The position numbers and the translations under genes were made by a program. Below are positions 1-10,215 of a stretch of DNA of 64,000 nucleotides, one piece after another. The stretch comes from Nephrocerus scutellatus (taxonomy: Eukaryota > Arthropoda > Insecta > Diptera > Pipunculidae). The notes under the pieces were generated by a model. The model was not told the DNA's origin and did not search any database. It was given only the letters and a program-made list of their open reading frames with translations. The stretch spans positions 28,487,777-28,551,776 of the forward strand of contig OX352761.1 in assembly GCA_947095585.1 (NCBI GenBank), read 5' to 3'. Each line of letters begins with the position of its first letter. The stretch's first letter is position 1.

Positions 1-1425
1 TTGGTTTAATGATAATAAAAATATATAGTGACCTTTCAATAAAAATCCCTCATCAAACCAAGCATCAAGCGCTCTTAGAATTGATATAGATTTCACATAA
101 AAATTCATACAAACCAAAGTTTGGAATTTTAAAATCTTTCGAGCAACCCAATTATGGTGTAAATATATGATAAATCCAGCTTTATTTGGATTTTGATATC
201 TGCACAGAGTACGTTTAATATCATATTAATTATTTCACAAGGCGAATGCTACTGACGGTAACATCTGGAGTATAACAAAAGAGTAATCTCCTATCATTCC
301 ATAGGTAAATACGAGTACAAAATGATTAATTATCATTTTATCAGGATATTGAGTTATCGTCTTAAAAGTTCTCAAAGGTTAATAAGGCGCATACATTAGG
401 AAAAAAAATACATATTTTATCAGACTCGTCAAGAGTATAAAATACTACACCCTAGAAACTGATTTAAATCTTATTACATTTACTGCAATTCGCTTTAACT
501 TAGCACTGGCTATGCAAAGTCTGTGGAAAATCCTCGTATCAGCGAGCTATGAGTAATAAATGCTCTATCATTACTTTGTTATGGAACAATTAAATACTAA
601 AAGCAAAATTTAAAGCACAAACCAAACACAAGCTATCAACACATGAACAAAAATTTTGACCATATTTCCTAAGTGACACGTATAATGATGGAACATCTTT
701 TATACTAATCATGGTCACATCTTGAAATGACCGACTGGACAGCGTAATAATTCAAATGACAAATAGTAGACGGCCGTTGGCCTTTTAATGGGCACAGGCA
801 CAGAAAGGCGCAGCTTTGTCGTTACTTACTTGACGATGCGAGGATACGCCTGTACTTCGTTTAAGTTGATAAGGCAGCCAGCATATGTTTAGAAAAACTT
901 ATAATTTATTTGATAGTTCTACGTTGGAGAAAAATTGATTAATTCTAAAGATCGTTAGCGTATTCCAAGTCAGTTGGTTTTTTTTGAAACTAACAATAAA
1001 ATGACAAGAAAATATTTGCGAACATTTTTAAAAATTCGAGGGAAAACACGAAAGCAAAAATGCGTTTATTTCTTGATTACCATAAAGTCAACATATTACA
1101 TTGTAGAGGTTCTTGCCATAATTTTGCAAATTGTTTTCATTATTCATCTATTGGATTAATCTACACATAATTCGCTTTGCAAAGTAACAAATTATCAGGT
1201 AAAGTGATTTAATTTGGCAGCGCTTAGCTTTGCAATAGTAACAGTAGAGTGACTGGGATAACGTGACAAACTATGCAAAAGCCAAAGTTATTGTTATGGA
1301 AAACGGAAAGATCCAGTTAAGCTCTTAAAGAAAATAAAAACAAAAGCAAAGAGTCCAAAAATACTGGTAAAATATACAAACCAAAATCCATTATTTATTC
1401 CAACTTTAGCTCAATAAAATGCAAC
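1..1425. other. Unassigned AT-rich DNA
   Basis: No convincing coding region, structured RNA or known repeat is seen. Open frames here are short and have no recognisable family motif. A slightly GC-richer patch near 760-850 does not translate into anything recognisable. Confidence 0.5.
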
Positions 1426-1429
1426 TTAG

Positions 1430-1611
1430 AACATGTTCCAGTTCAAATAGGGGCCAAATGTCCACACGAGCTGGAATGTATAGTAAGAGAAATAAATAGG
1501 GTAAACTCCGATCCATATGATTCGAGGAAAGTGAGCAATGAAGCTCCACGGTGGAGCGAAGAGCTGTCAGCCCTTCGAAGATGGGTAAGGAAACTCTTCA
1601 AAACCTAATCG
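1430..1611 (+). pseudogene. Possible R1-like LINE fragment
   Basis: One frame stays open for about 60 codons and ends at a stop at 1609-1611. Near its end it reads APRWSEELSALRRWVRKLF, which resembles the segment of R1-type LINE polyproteins between endonuclease and reverse transcriptase (a W-x-E-E-L followed by basic residues). No RT motif is present and the piece stops about 100 bases before the hAT insertion. The assignment rests on one short motif, so it is tentative. Confidence 0.35.
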
Positions 1612-2138
1612 GATATATGATTTTCTGGCGGAATTTCCCATTTGGCGGTGAAAACAAAGCAGCCACACGCACGGTTGGTGCGACTTTCACACAACGACGT
1701 ACGAAGTACTTAGTGATGGGCGAAATAGATCCAACCAAATCTTTTGACCCTAATCACTCAAAAGATCGAATGATCGAACTGGTTCGAAAAAAATATCAGG
1801 TTAAAAAGGAACGACTTGCTCATTCGTTCGCTGAACTGGTTAGCAAAAGAACAGGTTCAAAAGGAACGACTTGCTCATTTATTTTGTCGAACTAACCAAC
1901 GAATGATTTTTATGAGTGGGAAAAATAAGGGTTGCTACATAGAAAAACAACTGAAAATGAAATTTGATTAACAAGAGTTCTCTTATTATATCATTTTCGA
2001 TTCGCAATCACATGGCAAAAAATTTTCCACGTGTAGCATTTTTTATATGATAATCAAACTGTTTGACATTAGAATCAGTAGAATTGATTGCCAGATTTTT
2101 AACTATACTTTAAAACTAGTTTGGCACTTTTTATGTAT

Positions 2139-2802
2139 CTTTATATATATAATTCTACTGTACGTGTACGGCTGGACCGATTTGAATGAATTTTTTTGTA
2201 TGCGTTTGGGTGACGCTATGGATGGTTTAGATTCACAAATCAGCCCGGCAGATGGCGCTGGTATGGTTTTTTTTCTCCAAAAATTCTTATTTATGGAACG
2301 ATTTGGCTCAAATTCACACCATATAATATTTAAATAAAAAGAAAGTCGTTGACAAAATTTCGACCCGATAGGTGACGCTGGGGTGGAAAATGTAGTTTTC
2401 CATGTATATGATCTTCGTATAAAGAATATTCGCACAAGTGTACATTTTTTGCCTGTATAATTGTCGAGTCTATAGTTTTCTGGATTGGTGAGTTGTTATT
2501 GTTGTTAGTGGGGTGTAAGTGGGCGTGGCGTCAGTGGGCGGGGGTCAGGGGGATGGTGCAGCCGGGAAACACGGGTGTAAGTGGGCGTGGCGTCAGTGGG
2601 CGGGAGGTCAGAGGGTAGGAGGTCAGTGGGCGGGGCTCAGTGGAATGGGACAGCCGGAAAACGGCGGGTATTTCTGCTATTACTGATGTGACTAATACTG
2701 TGACGCCTTATCGCAAAACAAATAGCTTTTCGCAAGTTCACAAAACGATCACAAACAAATTTATTGAAAGTGGGACAGGACAACGTCTGTCGGGTCAGCT
2801 AG
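2139..2802 (+). mobile_element. Non-autonomous Helitron nested in the hAT element
   Basis: The 5' side begins TCTTTATATATATAATTC and is followed by a sequence close to ACGGCTGGACCGATTTGAA, a block common near Helitron 5' ends in insects. The 3' side ends GGTCAGCTAG at 2802 followed by T, preceded by a short GACAG/CTGTC hairpin. This fits the Helitron signature of a 5' TC, a 3' CTAG after a hairpin, and insertion between A and T. No helicase or Rep coding is present. It must be younger than the hAT copy it interrupts. Confidence 0.65.
2515..2645. repeat. G-rich imperfect tandem repeat
   Basis: Blocks of GTGGGCGTGGCGTCAGTGGG recur two to three times with spacers of GGGGGTCAGGG type. The tract lies inside the nested Helitron and is strongly G-rich on the + strand, in contrast to the AT-rich surroundings. 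Confidence 0.7.
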
Positions 2803-3603
2803 TTTTATATATAATTTTAATTTAATTTAATTTATTTCGATCGGTTATTTAGTTTTGCCTGTATGTGTTATAAGCAGAATCATAAATTTTTAGGATCTCG
2901 GGCGAAAGAAATATTTTTGCAATCCTTGTTTTTTGTGTGTACAAAAAAAATCGAATTTCTGTTTAGGTTTTCAAAGCAAATACTACAACCAAATTGGAAT
3001 TTATAATTTATTGCAAATAAATCGTTTTATGTGTTTGGTGTATTAAACATTTGATGAAAATGATAAGGGATAGATCTGCAGACGGTCTTGCCTGTTTTGT
3101 TTATTTTTTCTTAACAAATTACTGACTGCGGCTATTACTAAAAAACTAATTACGGACAGTAAAAAAGGCAACTAAATGACTTTAGTGAAATACTGAAAAC
3201 AGGTAAATCCCGAAATTTCGAAATTGCAGTCAAATGGGACTTTATGAATGAAAAAAGACCTGGATGAACTTTGTAATGATATACTGAAAACAGGAAAATC
3301 CCGGAAATTTTTAATTATTTTCAATAGTCAATTTATGAATGAAAACAGAAAAACTCCAAAACCATTTAATTACAGGCATTCACTCGATTTTAATATTTTG
3401 TGCTCGCGGTCACTGAATAATTTGCTATTAATAGAAAGGTCAAATACGAAATCAATTATTCAGCATTTGAAGACCGAAACCCTGTCAGATAGTTTAAAGA
3501 AAATCATAGGTGTCAGTTAGTTATTTTAATTTTAATTTTAAATATAACTATAACTAAATTTTTACGTATTAGTGTTTAACAATTTACCATAATATAATAT
3601 AAA

Positions 3604-4185
3604 ATGGCTTTGTTGCGTAAGAGTAGTGAAATTTGGCTACATTTTACTGAAATTGACGGTATTAAAGCCAGATGTGGCATGTGTAAAAGTGAGATATCCT
3701 ATACAAACTTAAAAAGACACCTCACCAGGAGGCATCCTACGGTTACGGCATTATCCAGCGCTTCCAAAAAGCCAGCAAGTAGAAGCATAATAGCAGCAAG
3801 ACAATTACAAGACGAGTCAAGGGAGAGAACAGCAACCGTAACCCATACGACTTCGTCAATAAATTATTTCGAAGCAAATGCTCCATCATCATCTGGGCTC
3901 CAGCAAATCACATCAGGTCCACAAGCACTCAATCAAAGGCTAGAGCAAACAACCTTAACTAGTTTTATTTTAAAACCAATGAGGAAAATGTATTACCGCG
4001 CAAAGAAGGCCTATCCAAGACTTGATAGATTGTCCAAATGGTTTTTGGGAAATCCGGCGTCGTCAGTTCCTTCGGAAAGAATATTTTCCAAAACGGGCCT
4101 TATTTTAAATGAGCGAAGGAATCGACTGATACACAAAAAGCTTCAAAAAATAATTTTCCTTAATAGAAATATAAACTTCATGTAG
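3604..4185 (+). pseudogene. Shortened hAT transposase: BED finger joined to dimerisation domain
   Basis: This is an uninterrupted frame of 193 codons. Residues 9-45 form a BED-type zinc finger (C-x2-C near residues 24-27, H-x4-H near 39-44), the DNA-binding end of hAT transposases. Residues about 137-190 match the hAT C-terminal dimerisation domain, with the hallmark NPASSVPSERIFS and a downstream ERRNRL. The RNase-H-like catalytic core that normally separates them (several hundred residues) is missing, so the protein cannot catalyse transposition. The deletion kept the frame open, so the product could still bind element ends and dimerise. Whether it is expressed is unknown; it lies between intact hAT ends and is most simply a deletion derivative. 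Confidence 0.8.
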
Positions 4186-4737
4186 CTAGTTTTTTTAATT
4201 TCTTTTTTTAATTTTTATATTTTATGTTATTTTAAGTTTTGATTTCAATTTTATAACAATAATGTGTAACATGTATTTAAAATTCCCTATTTAAATTTCA
4301 AAATATAAGAAAATAATATAACATTTACATTGCAACAGTTTTTCGTCGTTCGTTATATTTGTGTACTCTTGTCTAGCTATTGTCTCTTTCTTCCTAGTTT
4401 CTATAAAACTAATCGACAGTCAAACTGGTTAATAACCTGGTTAAAAGATCTTGTTAAATGAACCTCGTTAGTCTAAAGAAAAAAAACCAATTCGATCTTG
4501 GTTAGCAAATTAACCAATTTCGCCCATCACTAAGTACTACTAAAGTTCTTTCTTTTGAGTTGATTTAAGCTGTAAAGCAGTGTGAGTGCGTTACCAGTAC
4601 TTCATATAATATGATACAAAACACAAATTAAGAATGCACTAACACAATTGCGGAACCCATTCATTTTTGTATTAAATTTGTTGTTCTACTTCGTTCCTCT
4701 TGATATATCTATACTCTTTGATGCAAAACAAAGGCGA

Positions 4738-4920
4738 ACGAATTCAAAATATACGTATAATTTCTATGAAATTTATATGGGAGCCCCTCGACCCTAGGAC
4801 CCGATAACTAGCAAATTTCGTATTTTAAGAAGTGGATTAAAAATTTATCACGAGATTTGGCCAGCCAGCCAGCCGGACGCCGTTAATGTAGGAATTTAAA
4901 AAGGAAAAAAAATGAAATTC
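4738..4920 (+). repeat. ARR array-element fragment
   Basis: This stretch contains the GC-rich block TATGGGAGCCCCTCGACCC, then a poor match to the ARR terminal region with GGCCAGCCAGCCAGCC and GTTAATGTAGGAATTTAAAA. The same order is seen at the right ends of the longer copies at 24.8-25.2 and 45.0-45.9 kb. Only one unit and the end remain. Confidence 0.6.
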
Positions 4921-5149
4921 GCCGTACTTGACACGATAAAACTAATCGGGAGTTTGACTTAAATGTGAATCTTACTGCAGCCAGAAAATAACCGTAAACA
5001 TGGAGAAAAGTAAAGTTTAGTCCCGAAATAATTATTTAGGTGGGAATGAAAAAACATCCAAATAGCCGTGTCATTGGAGCCTTTGCCTGTAACTTTCCTC
5101 TGTCTGTGTAATCCGCGGACATTCAAGATAAATAAACATCTGCTCCTTT

Positions 5150-5235
5150 CAATGCCAAATGTGCTGTTCTTAGCATTATAAGTGTAAACTGATTAGCCCC
5201 TTGAGTGTGTGTACATTATTAATAAAAAATTGGTT
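5150..5235 (+). mobile_element. J1 LINE 3' tail fragment
   Basis: The order TTAGCATTATAAGTG, then AGCCCCTTGAGTGTG, then TGTACATTATTAATAAAAAA matches the 3' untranslated end of the J1 Jockey-like copies at 27.35-27.43 and 46.99-47.07 kb. The coding part is lost. Confidence 0.6.
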
Positions 5236-5573
5236 CCGTCGATATTTGCAAAAGCTTCTTCATAAATTAAGTTTTTGTATCAAACATTTTCGGACCCCAA
5301 CTGCTTCAATCTGATTAAGCGCCCACAAAATATTTTAGTAGATAAATCTGGCTCCGTAAAATACCAGACGTTCTGGATTGATAAAGTTCAATTAGGATTT
5401 TTATTATTTCTTTTAAATATATAACTTAAATTTTCTACACAATTAATAACTTAACATGATATTGCAAAAAATAAAATAATATTTTATACAAAAAAGATCG
5501 CGGAAATTCCAAATTTTATTGATAATTGATGACGATGAATTATAAAATCTCCTATGCTATTATGATATGACAT

Positions 5574-5955
5574 TGTTACGAAATTCAGGCTTTCGAGTTC
5601 GTAAAGGATTTTGCAAATAAAACACAACACAAGTTTATTAATTTACAAATAACAACTTTAATTAACTAACAGTAAAAATAACACAAGTTCACAATTTTAT
5701 ACTGAACAACTTATAAATGCACACAAAAACACTAATAATACTTGTATGTACTTTACAATAATTCTCTTAGGTGGTAGCTAGATCACTTTGCAAGAAATTT
5801 TACAACTTCACTATAGTAAATTCCAATTAACTTATCATTTCTCTGCAGTGAACGCCACATTTTATACTCATTGAAAAGCTTCCAGAAACTTCCAATCTTA
5901 TAGACAGATATATTGAGAAAAGTCGGAGTCTGAGAATATTCGTAAAAACTTGATT
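5574..5955 (-). mobile_element. LTR-like segment, possible solo LTR
   Basis: Read on the - strand, the segment has a TATAAAA box (about 5863-5869), then an AATAAA-type poly(A) signal near 5635, and ends TTTCGTAACA at 5574. This order (promoter, poly(A) signal, terminal CA) is typical of retrotransposon LTRs. The outer TG end and a flanking duplication could not be fixed, and no second LTR or adjacent primer-binding site is visible. It could alternatively be a host promoter. Confidence 0.4.
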
Positions 5956-6094
5956 ATTTCTTTTTTTTATTGCCTAAGTCTTAATGTGTTAAAAAGATCA
6001 AGTGCTACTTAAGGACACACATTTACATAAATTTAAGAACGGGTTCTTGTTTCCTCAAGGGTATGTTAAATGCAAATAGCATAGGTAAAACTTA

Positions 6095-6450
6095 AAAAAA
6101 ACAACCCATAAAAAAATTTTTCATCTAAATTCTCTAGTCGCAGAAATTAATATGGGAGCCCCTCGATCCTGGGTCATTTTTTTTTTGGTTTTATTGTAGG
6201 AGAAAATCATCGAAAGAGACATTTGACATCAGATGTTAAAATTGAAAATGCTCAGATCATTTTATTCTGAGCACTAGAGCACGCTCATACTCTGTGCAAA
6301 TAAGAAACACGAGCATTTTTCTTGAGAACTCTTTGACTGCTCTGAACTAATTTATGAAAACGCCAAATGACAGAATATTGTGAAAACTTGTTGTTCTATC
6401 TGTAACATGATATCGACAACAAAAAACGACATCAAAAAAATACAAATACA
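6095..6450 (-). repeat. Dispersed repeat, inverted copy of the 22.66-22.96 kb unit
   Basis: The strings AACAACCCATAAAAAAATTT, TTCTCTAGTCGCAGAAATTA, AATCATCGAAAGAGAC and GATATCGACAACAAAAAACG occur here and recur in reverse-complement order at 22.66-22.96 kb. One end is the AACAACCCATAAAAATTT terminus shared with the ARR elements. No coding is seen. Confidence 0.65.
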
Positions 6451-7005
6451 AAGGAATATGTTAAAAGCGTTAGTACTGTAATGACTTTTGATTTCATTTA
6501 ATACCTTTGCTTCTTGTCGTTATGTGGCTGTGTAAAGCTATTAAAATAAAATTAACCTTTTAGGGAAACGTTGTTTTAAATAATCAAATGCAAACAGAAT
6601 ACAAAAATAATTGCTAATGGAGGAATGCAAAAATTACAAACTGTTGCTATCAGTGAGTTTTAGCTCCCTATGTCGTTTGAAAGTTGGTTAAAAAGGACCT
6701 TAAATACGTCGAAATAAACACAAACAGCGGTTTTAAAAATAATAGTCTACAAGAGCTTTGCTCCAAAAAATTAACATACTCCTTTCGTTTCTCGAGTTGG
6801 TGATAAATCAGTGAAACAAACTGTTTATTCCTGTTTCCTTTTTTCTGATTCTCTGCTGCAGATGGTTGCTTAATCTGTACACAGGATGTACAAAACGTAA
6901 ATTATAATTGAGTTTTCGCTAAATAGGATTAAACGAAGTGCTAATTTAAATTAAATTATGCAGTATTGGCCGCAGTATGGGAATGTGAATTTATAGGAAC
7001 TGGAA
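6451..7005. other. Unassigned AT-rich DNA
   Basis: No gene or recognisable element was seen in this stretch. Confidence 0.4.
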
Positions 7006-7009
7006 CCAA

Positions 7010-7075
7010 CTGGCTGACGTCGACTCGAAATCCGGACCGGTGGAGTAATTTTGTGCGAGGCCAGGACCGCAACCC
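7010..7075 (+). mobile_element. RTE-a LINE 3' scrap
   Basis: The sequence CTGACGTCGACTCGAAATCC followed by GGACCGGTGGAG and GAGGCCAGGACCGCAACC matches the extreme 3' coding end of the RTE-a copies at 12.0 kb (-) and 58.55-58.61 kb (+). It is too short to show a reading frame on its own. Confidence 0.5.
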
Positions 7076-7430
7076 GGAAAAAATTAAAAACATCTTGGTT
7101 ATTGATACTTTCACTTCTAAGTAGTGTGATGCGTTATATGTATAAATCCCCAGGTATCTTTAATATCAACGGAAGTATCATACAGTGTGATTCCAAAATA
7201 GAAGGGACTTCAGGTCTATTACATTCTCAAAAATACAATGTTGGTGCGGCTTACACGAATGTAATTTCTTCAAATATAAGATTGAATATGGCTTTAGAGG
7301 CAATTTAGATCATGACCGTTAATGTACATTTCTATGCTAATTTTATTTAAAATAACTCGCGTATTTTTTTTTTTGGCAATTCAATTATTCGTGTTGTGAT
7401 TTTGATAAGAAATCGTGGAAAAAGAATTGC
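7076..7430. other. Unassigned, one 85-codon open frame
   Basis: A frame from 7051 to 7308 is open but has no recognisable motif and overlaps the RTE-a scrap at its start. It is not called as a gene. Confidence 0.3.
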
Positions 7431-7529
7431 AAAATTAATTTTTTTTTGTTATTTTTGTTTGTTTTGCAGTGTTTGCAGTGTTTGCAGTGTAAACGAAGCT
7501 ACAGGGATCCGCGAAATTATGGATCGGTA

Positions 7530-8040
7530 GTGCCTCAACAGTGTTCGCTACATGGGATGAGTTTGTGTCCGAATTTTTGAGCACTTTTCCGTCAACCACC
7601 GAGAGGCTGACGTTCATTTATCAACGACAACAGGGTTAGCGTGCTAAAGAATATTTTTTCCGGTTGAGCGCTTAAGGCAAATAATAGGCGGTCTTGATGA
7701 AGGAACAATCGCAAAATACATTCGGTTAGGATTAAACAACCCAACTATGCAAAACTTATTAGCTGGCGAGTGCGGTTCGTTATTGACGTGAATTCTAACA
7801 CTGATTAGATGGTCCTACAAAACGCAAAATATTTCTGAAGGACGGGTAGTCAATCCAACGAAAAAGCAATTTGTAAGACTGCCTTCCGAATCAAATGGTG
7901 GTGTTCGCGCCGGCGACAGGCCGAATGTGCTATAATTGTGCGGTACGTGGACATTTTAAAGGAATTTGCTTTTTCTTCTGTAGTACCAGGTGTTACAAAC
8001 GAAAAAGGCATCACAAATATCTAGCCGATAGACTTTAAAA
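7530..8040 (+). pseudogene. Decayed Ty3/Gypsy-type gag with zinc knuckle
   Basis: Read across several frame changes, the stretch shows a capsid-like segment (WDEFVSEFLSTFPS near 7550-7600, then GGLDEGTIAKYI near 7690-7725). A CCHC zinc knuckle follows, CYNCAVRGHFKGIC at about 7927-7970, with the C-x2-C-x4-H-x4-C spacing that binds nucleic acid in retroelement nucleocapsids. Multiple stops and frameshifts make it non-functional. No protease or RT can be recognised with confidence downstream, so only the gag end is called. Confidence 0.6.
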
Positions 8041-8725
8041 ATTCAGCTTCCAATAAATTCCACAAAATCAATGTTGGTTTTAAACATTGCACCAAGAATA
8101 AGCGGAAGAGTTGGTTTCAAATGAAGTTTGCCAGAAAACAGAAAATCTATTTTCGAAAGATTTGTTGACGATTTTATTTTTCGTACTTTGGCCAAATCCT
8201 CTGGAACTACAATTTAAGGCTTTTGATTTTTATATATCTAAGAAAAGAGAAAAACATTTGCGATGCTATTCTTGAAAAGGAATTCAAAACGGAACTGCTA
8301 TCAATTGTATCATCACTATCTATCAGAACAGTAGCATCAAAATAATTCCACCCGATTTGCATACGATATTTTTTAAATATTTAAACAACATTATAGCATC
8401 AGAAGTGGGTCAATTTCAATACGCCAAAAAATAGAATAAAGGAAAAATATCGTATTTATACCATACTTACTTCGGGAATTGAAAAAAGTTTAGTAGAAAA
8501 ATTGATATATATTTTAATTTTAATTCAAAACAGCGAATCTAATCCGAAAGAAATCCGACAGGTGATCGTATTTCTGTTTAGTCTACCCGGAATCAATTTT
8601 GAGCGCAAGAACATTTTTAGTTTTATTGGGCGTTTCTGGACAGACGAAGTTAATTGTGAAATCGCTAGAGAAGATTGTGATTATAAAATGTAACATAAAT
8701 CTTAGCTGCAGTAAGTTTGGCAATG
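8041..8725. other. Probable continuation of decayed retroelement, unassigned
   Basis: The frame after the zinc knuckle is broken. A 63-codon open frame at 8502-8693 has no family motif that I recognise. Confidence 0.3.
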
Positions 8726-8728
8726 TTA

Positions 8729-8950
8729 ATAATAATAATAATAATATTTGACGCGACAGACCGATGCGGTCTAAGGCCTAGCTTCTCGCGACCATTCTTG
8801 TCGTGCATGTTATATTTTTGCATACACACGGACCTACAATTAAATGACTTCTGAATAGGAGGTTCGACGTTCGAATCCCAGAAACACCAAAAATATTTTT
8901 TACCTATCGCGAATGTCTGACTAATATCCGAGAGTAAAAACTGTCACAAA
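8729..8950. mobile_element. SINE-w copy, rearranged (fold-back)
   Basis: The left half (8729-8840) is the SINE 3' region in - orientation: an AAT repeat, then GCGCGACAG-like sequence, CGGTCTAAGGCCTAGCTTCT and TATATTTTTGCATACACA. The right half (about 8860-8950) is the tRNA-related part in + orientation, with GACGTTCGAATCCCAGAAAC (a B-box) and ATGTCTGACTAATATCCGAG. The two halves therefore point in opposite directions, unlike the full copy at 52.7 kb. Confidence 0.65.
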
Positions 8951-9745
8951 AAAAAAAAAACATTCGTAGTAGTAGTCGTTTTTGGGAATTTTCATTTTTT
9001 TTTAATTGCTTTTAAATCTTAAAAATTTAAAACAAAGAACCAAATTTACAAATCTTCATCAAAAGCCTGAATTGGATGTTTCTCCGGCGAAATTGGTCAA
9101 GCCACTCTTCAAGAGCTCCATTTGAGTCCAGTTTTTTCGCTCATCCTTGGTGAAATATTTGGCGTTGGAGCTTATCGGCTCGATAGTTGTGCGTGCCTTT
9201 TTCGTTTTTTAGGCCTGGTACTCCAAACGAGTCCGGTACAATTCACTGTCGAGTTGTGGGCATTCAAGAAAGAAGTCAGCTAGTTCCTGAAAGACCGAAA
9301 TTTTCAATGGAGGTTCCAAGAATTTTGAAGGCTCACGTATGTTATTTTTTGTAATATTTTCTTGGTCAAGGTTTTTTGTAGTTTTCCATGACCATGATCC
9401 ATTCATTAAAGCATTTGAACTCGCGTCGTTTTAGTTTCGTGATCGCTTTTCCGTATATAGCTTTTTTCAATAAATCAGGGAGAATTCCGAGAAAATAATT
9501 TGAAACCGCCTACAAACGTTAGGATTGTGATATCTTGTAAATAACATTTCTCCGATTTAATTCTTAATAATAATAAAGGGCTTAGCCCACCTTATTGCCG
9601 TAGCGCAAGTCATTCAGGGAGTATTCCCTTGGCAATAAGTTTAAAGAAAAAAAAACACACAAAAATGGTTAACCTGATTCCCAAGCGATTTTCTGAATAA
9701 CTTGAGGTATTAATTTTGTCATCCGCAAAGCAGCCCTCCTACTTC
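8951..9745. other. Unassigned, A-rich
   Basis: A poly-A run follows the SINE piece. An open frame on the - strand (9209-9406) has no recognised motif. A short AAT run and a GC-richer stem-like segment lie near 9565-9640 and may be the tail of another retroelement. Confidence 0.3.
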
Positions 9746-9754
9746 TATTCAATG

Positions 9755-10215
9755 GCTTAACGATAATGGCAATTTTTCTGTCAAATCATCAACGAGTCTG
9801 ATCAAAATATTTTTATTATTTTGATTAAATTACTCAATATTGTAATGAAACAGCTTCTTATGCAGTCGTAGTCTGTGTAGCTTCTGAAGCTTAATTACCA
9901 TTGTTCGTTCGAGAACTTTCGGCCACCATATGATGGCCGCGTACTCACCATTATAATATACAACCAATGTATCATTGTAGGATTAAGACCCCAAGTTCTG
10001 CCGTAGAGGAGTCTACAGGCCCACAGGGCCCCAGTGAGTGGTACGTTTAATGGCGGACTTGATATGAGAATTCCAGTTTAGTCGTTTATCAAGGATGACT
10101 CCGAGATATTTAACCTAACTGGAATACTCTAAAGTAGTGCCTTTTAAGATCATAGGTCCCGTATCGGACAATCTTCATTTCGTGAAAGGCACTAGAACGG
10201 TTTTGCACCTACAAG
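9755..10215 (-). pseudogene. R1-like LINE, post-RT thumb region fragment
   Basis: Read on the - strand, the fragment contains KTVLVPFTK, then VKYLGVILDKRLNWNSHIK, then a decayed W-x-x-R segment, then YYNGEYAAIIWWPKVLERT. The YLGV-x-LDxxLxW motif followed by a WWPK block is characteristic of R1-clade LINEs just after the RT palm. Stops and frame changes are present, so the copy is dead. Neither end could be defined. Confidence 0.7.

Larger units (their letters stand above)
1712..4531 (+). mobile_element. hAT DNA transposon, internally deleted, with target duplication
   Basis: The left end reads AGTGATGGGCGAAA at 1712, and its reverse complement closes the element at 4531. The 8 bases before (1704-1711, AAGTACTT) and after (4532-4539, AAGTACTA) match at 7 of 8 positions, the target size expected of hAT elements. 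Subterminal regions are rich in GGTTAA/TTAACC-type motifs, a usual site class for hAT transposase binding. The element is 2.8 kb long. It contains one shortened transposase frame and a nested Helitron at about 2139-2802. Excision or transposition in cis is unlikely, because most of the transposase core is missing. Confidence 0.85.

Noticed and set aside
9209..9406. - strand frame as a retroelement ORF1 end
   Set aside because: It lies downstream of an R1-like piece on the same strand, but I could not match it to any known ORF or zinc-finger motif.
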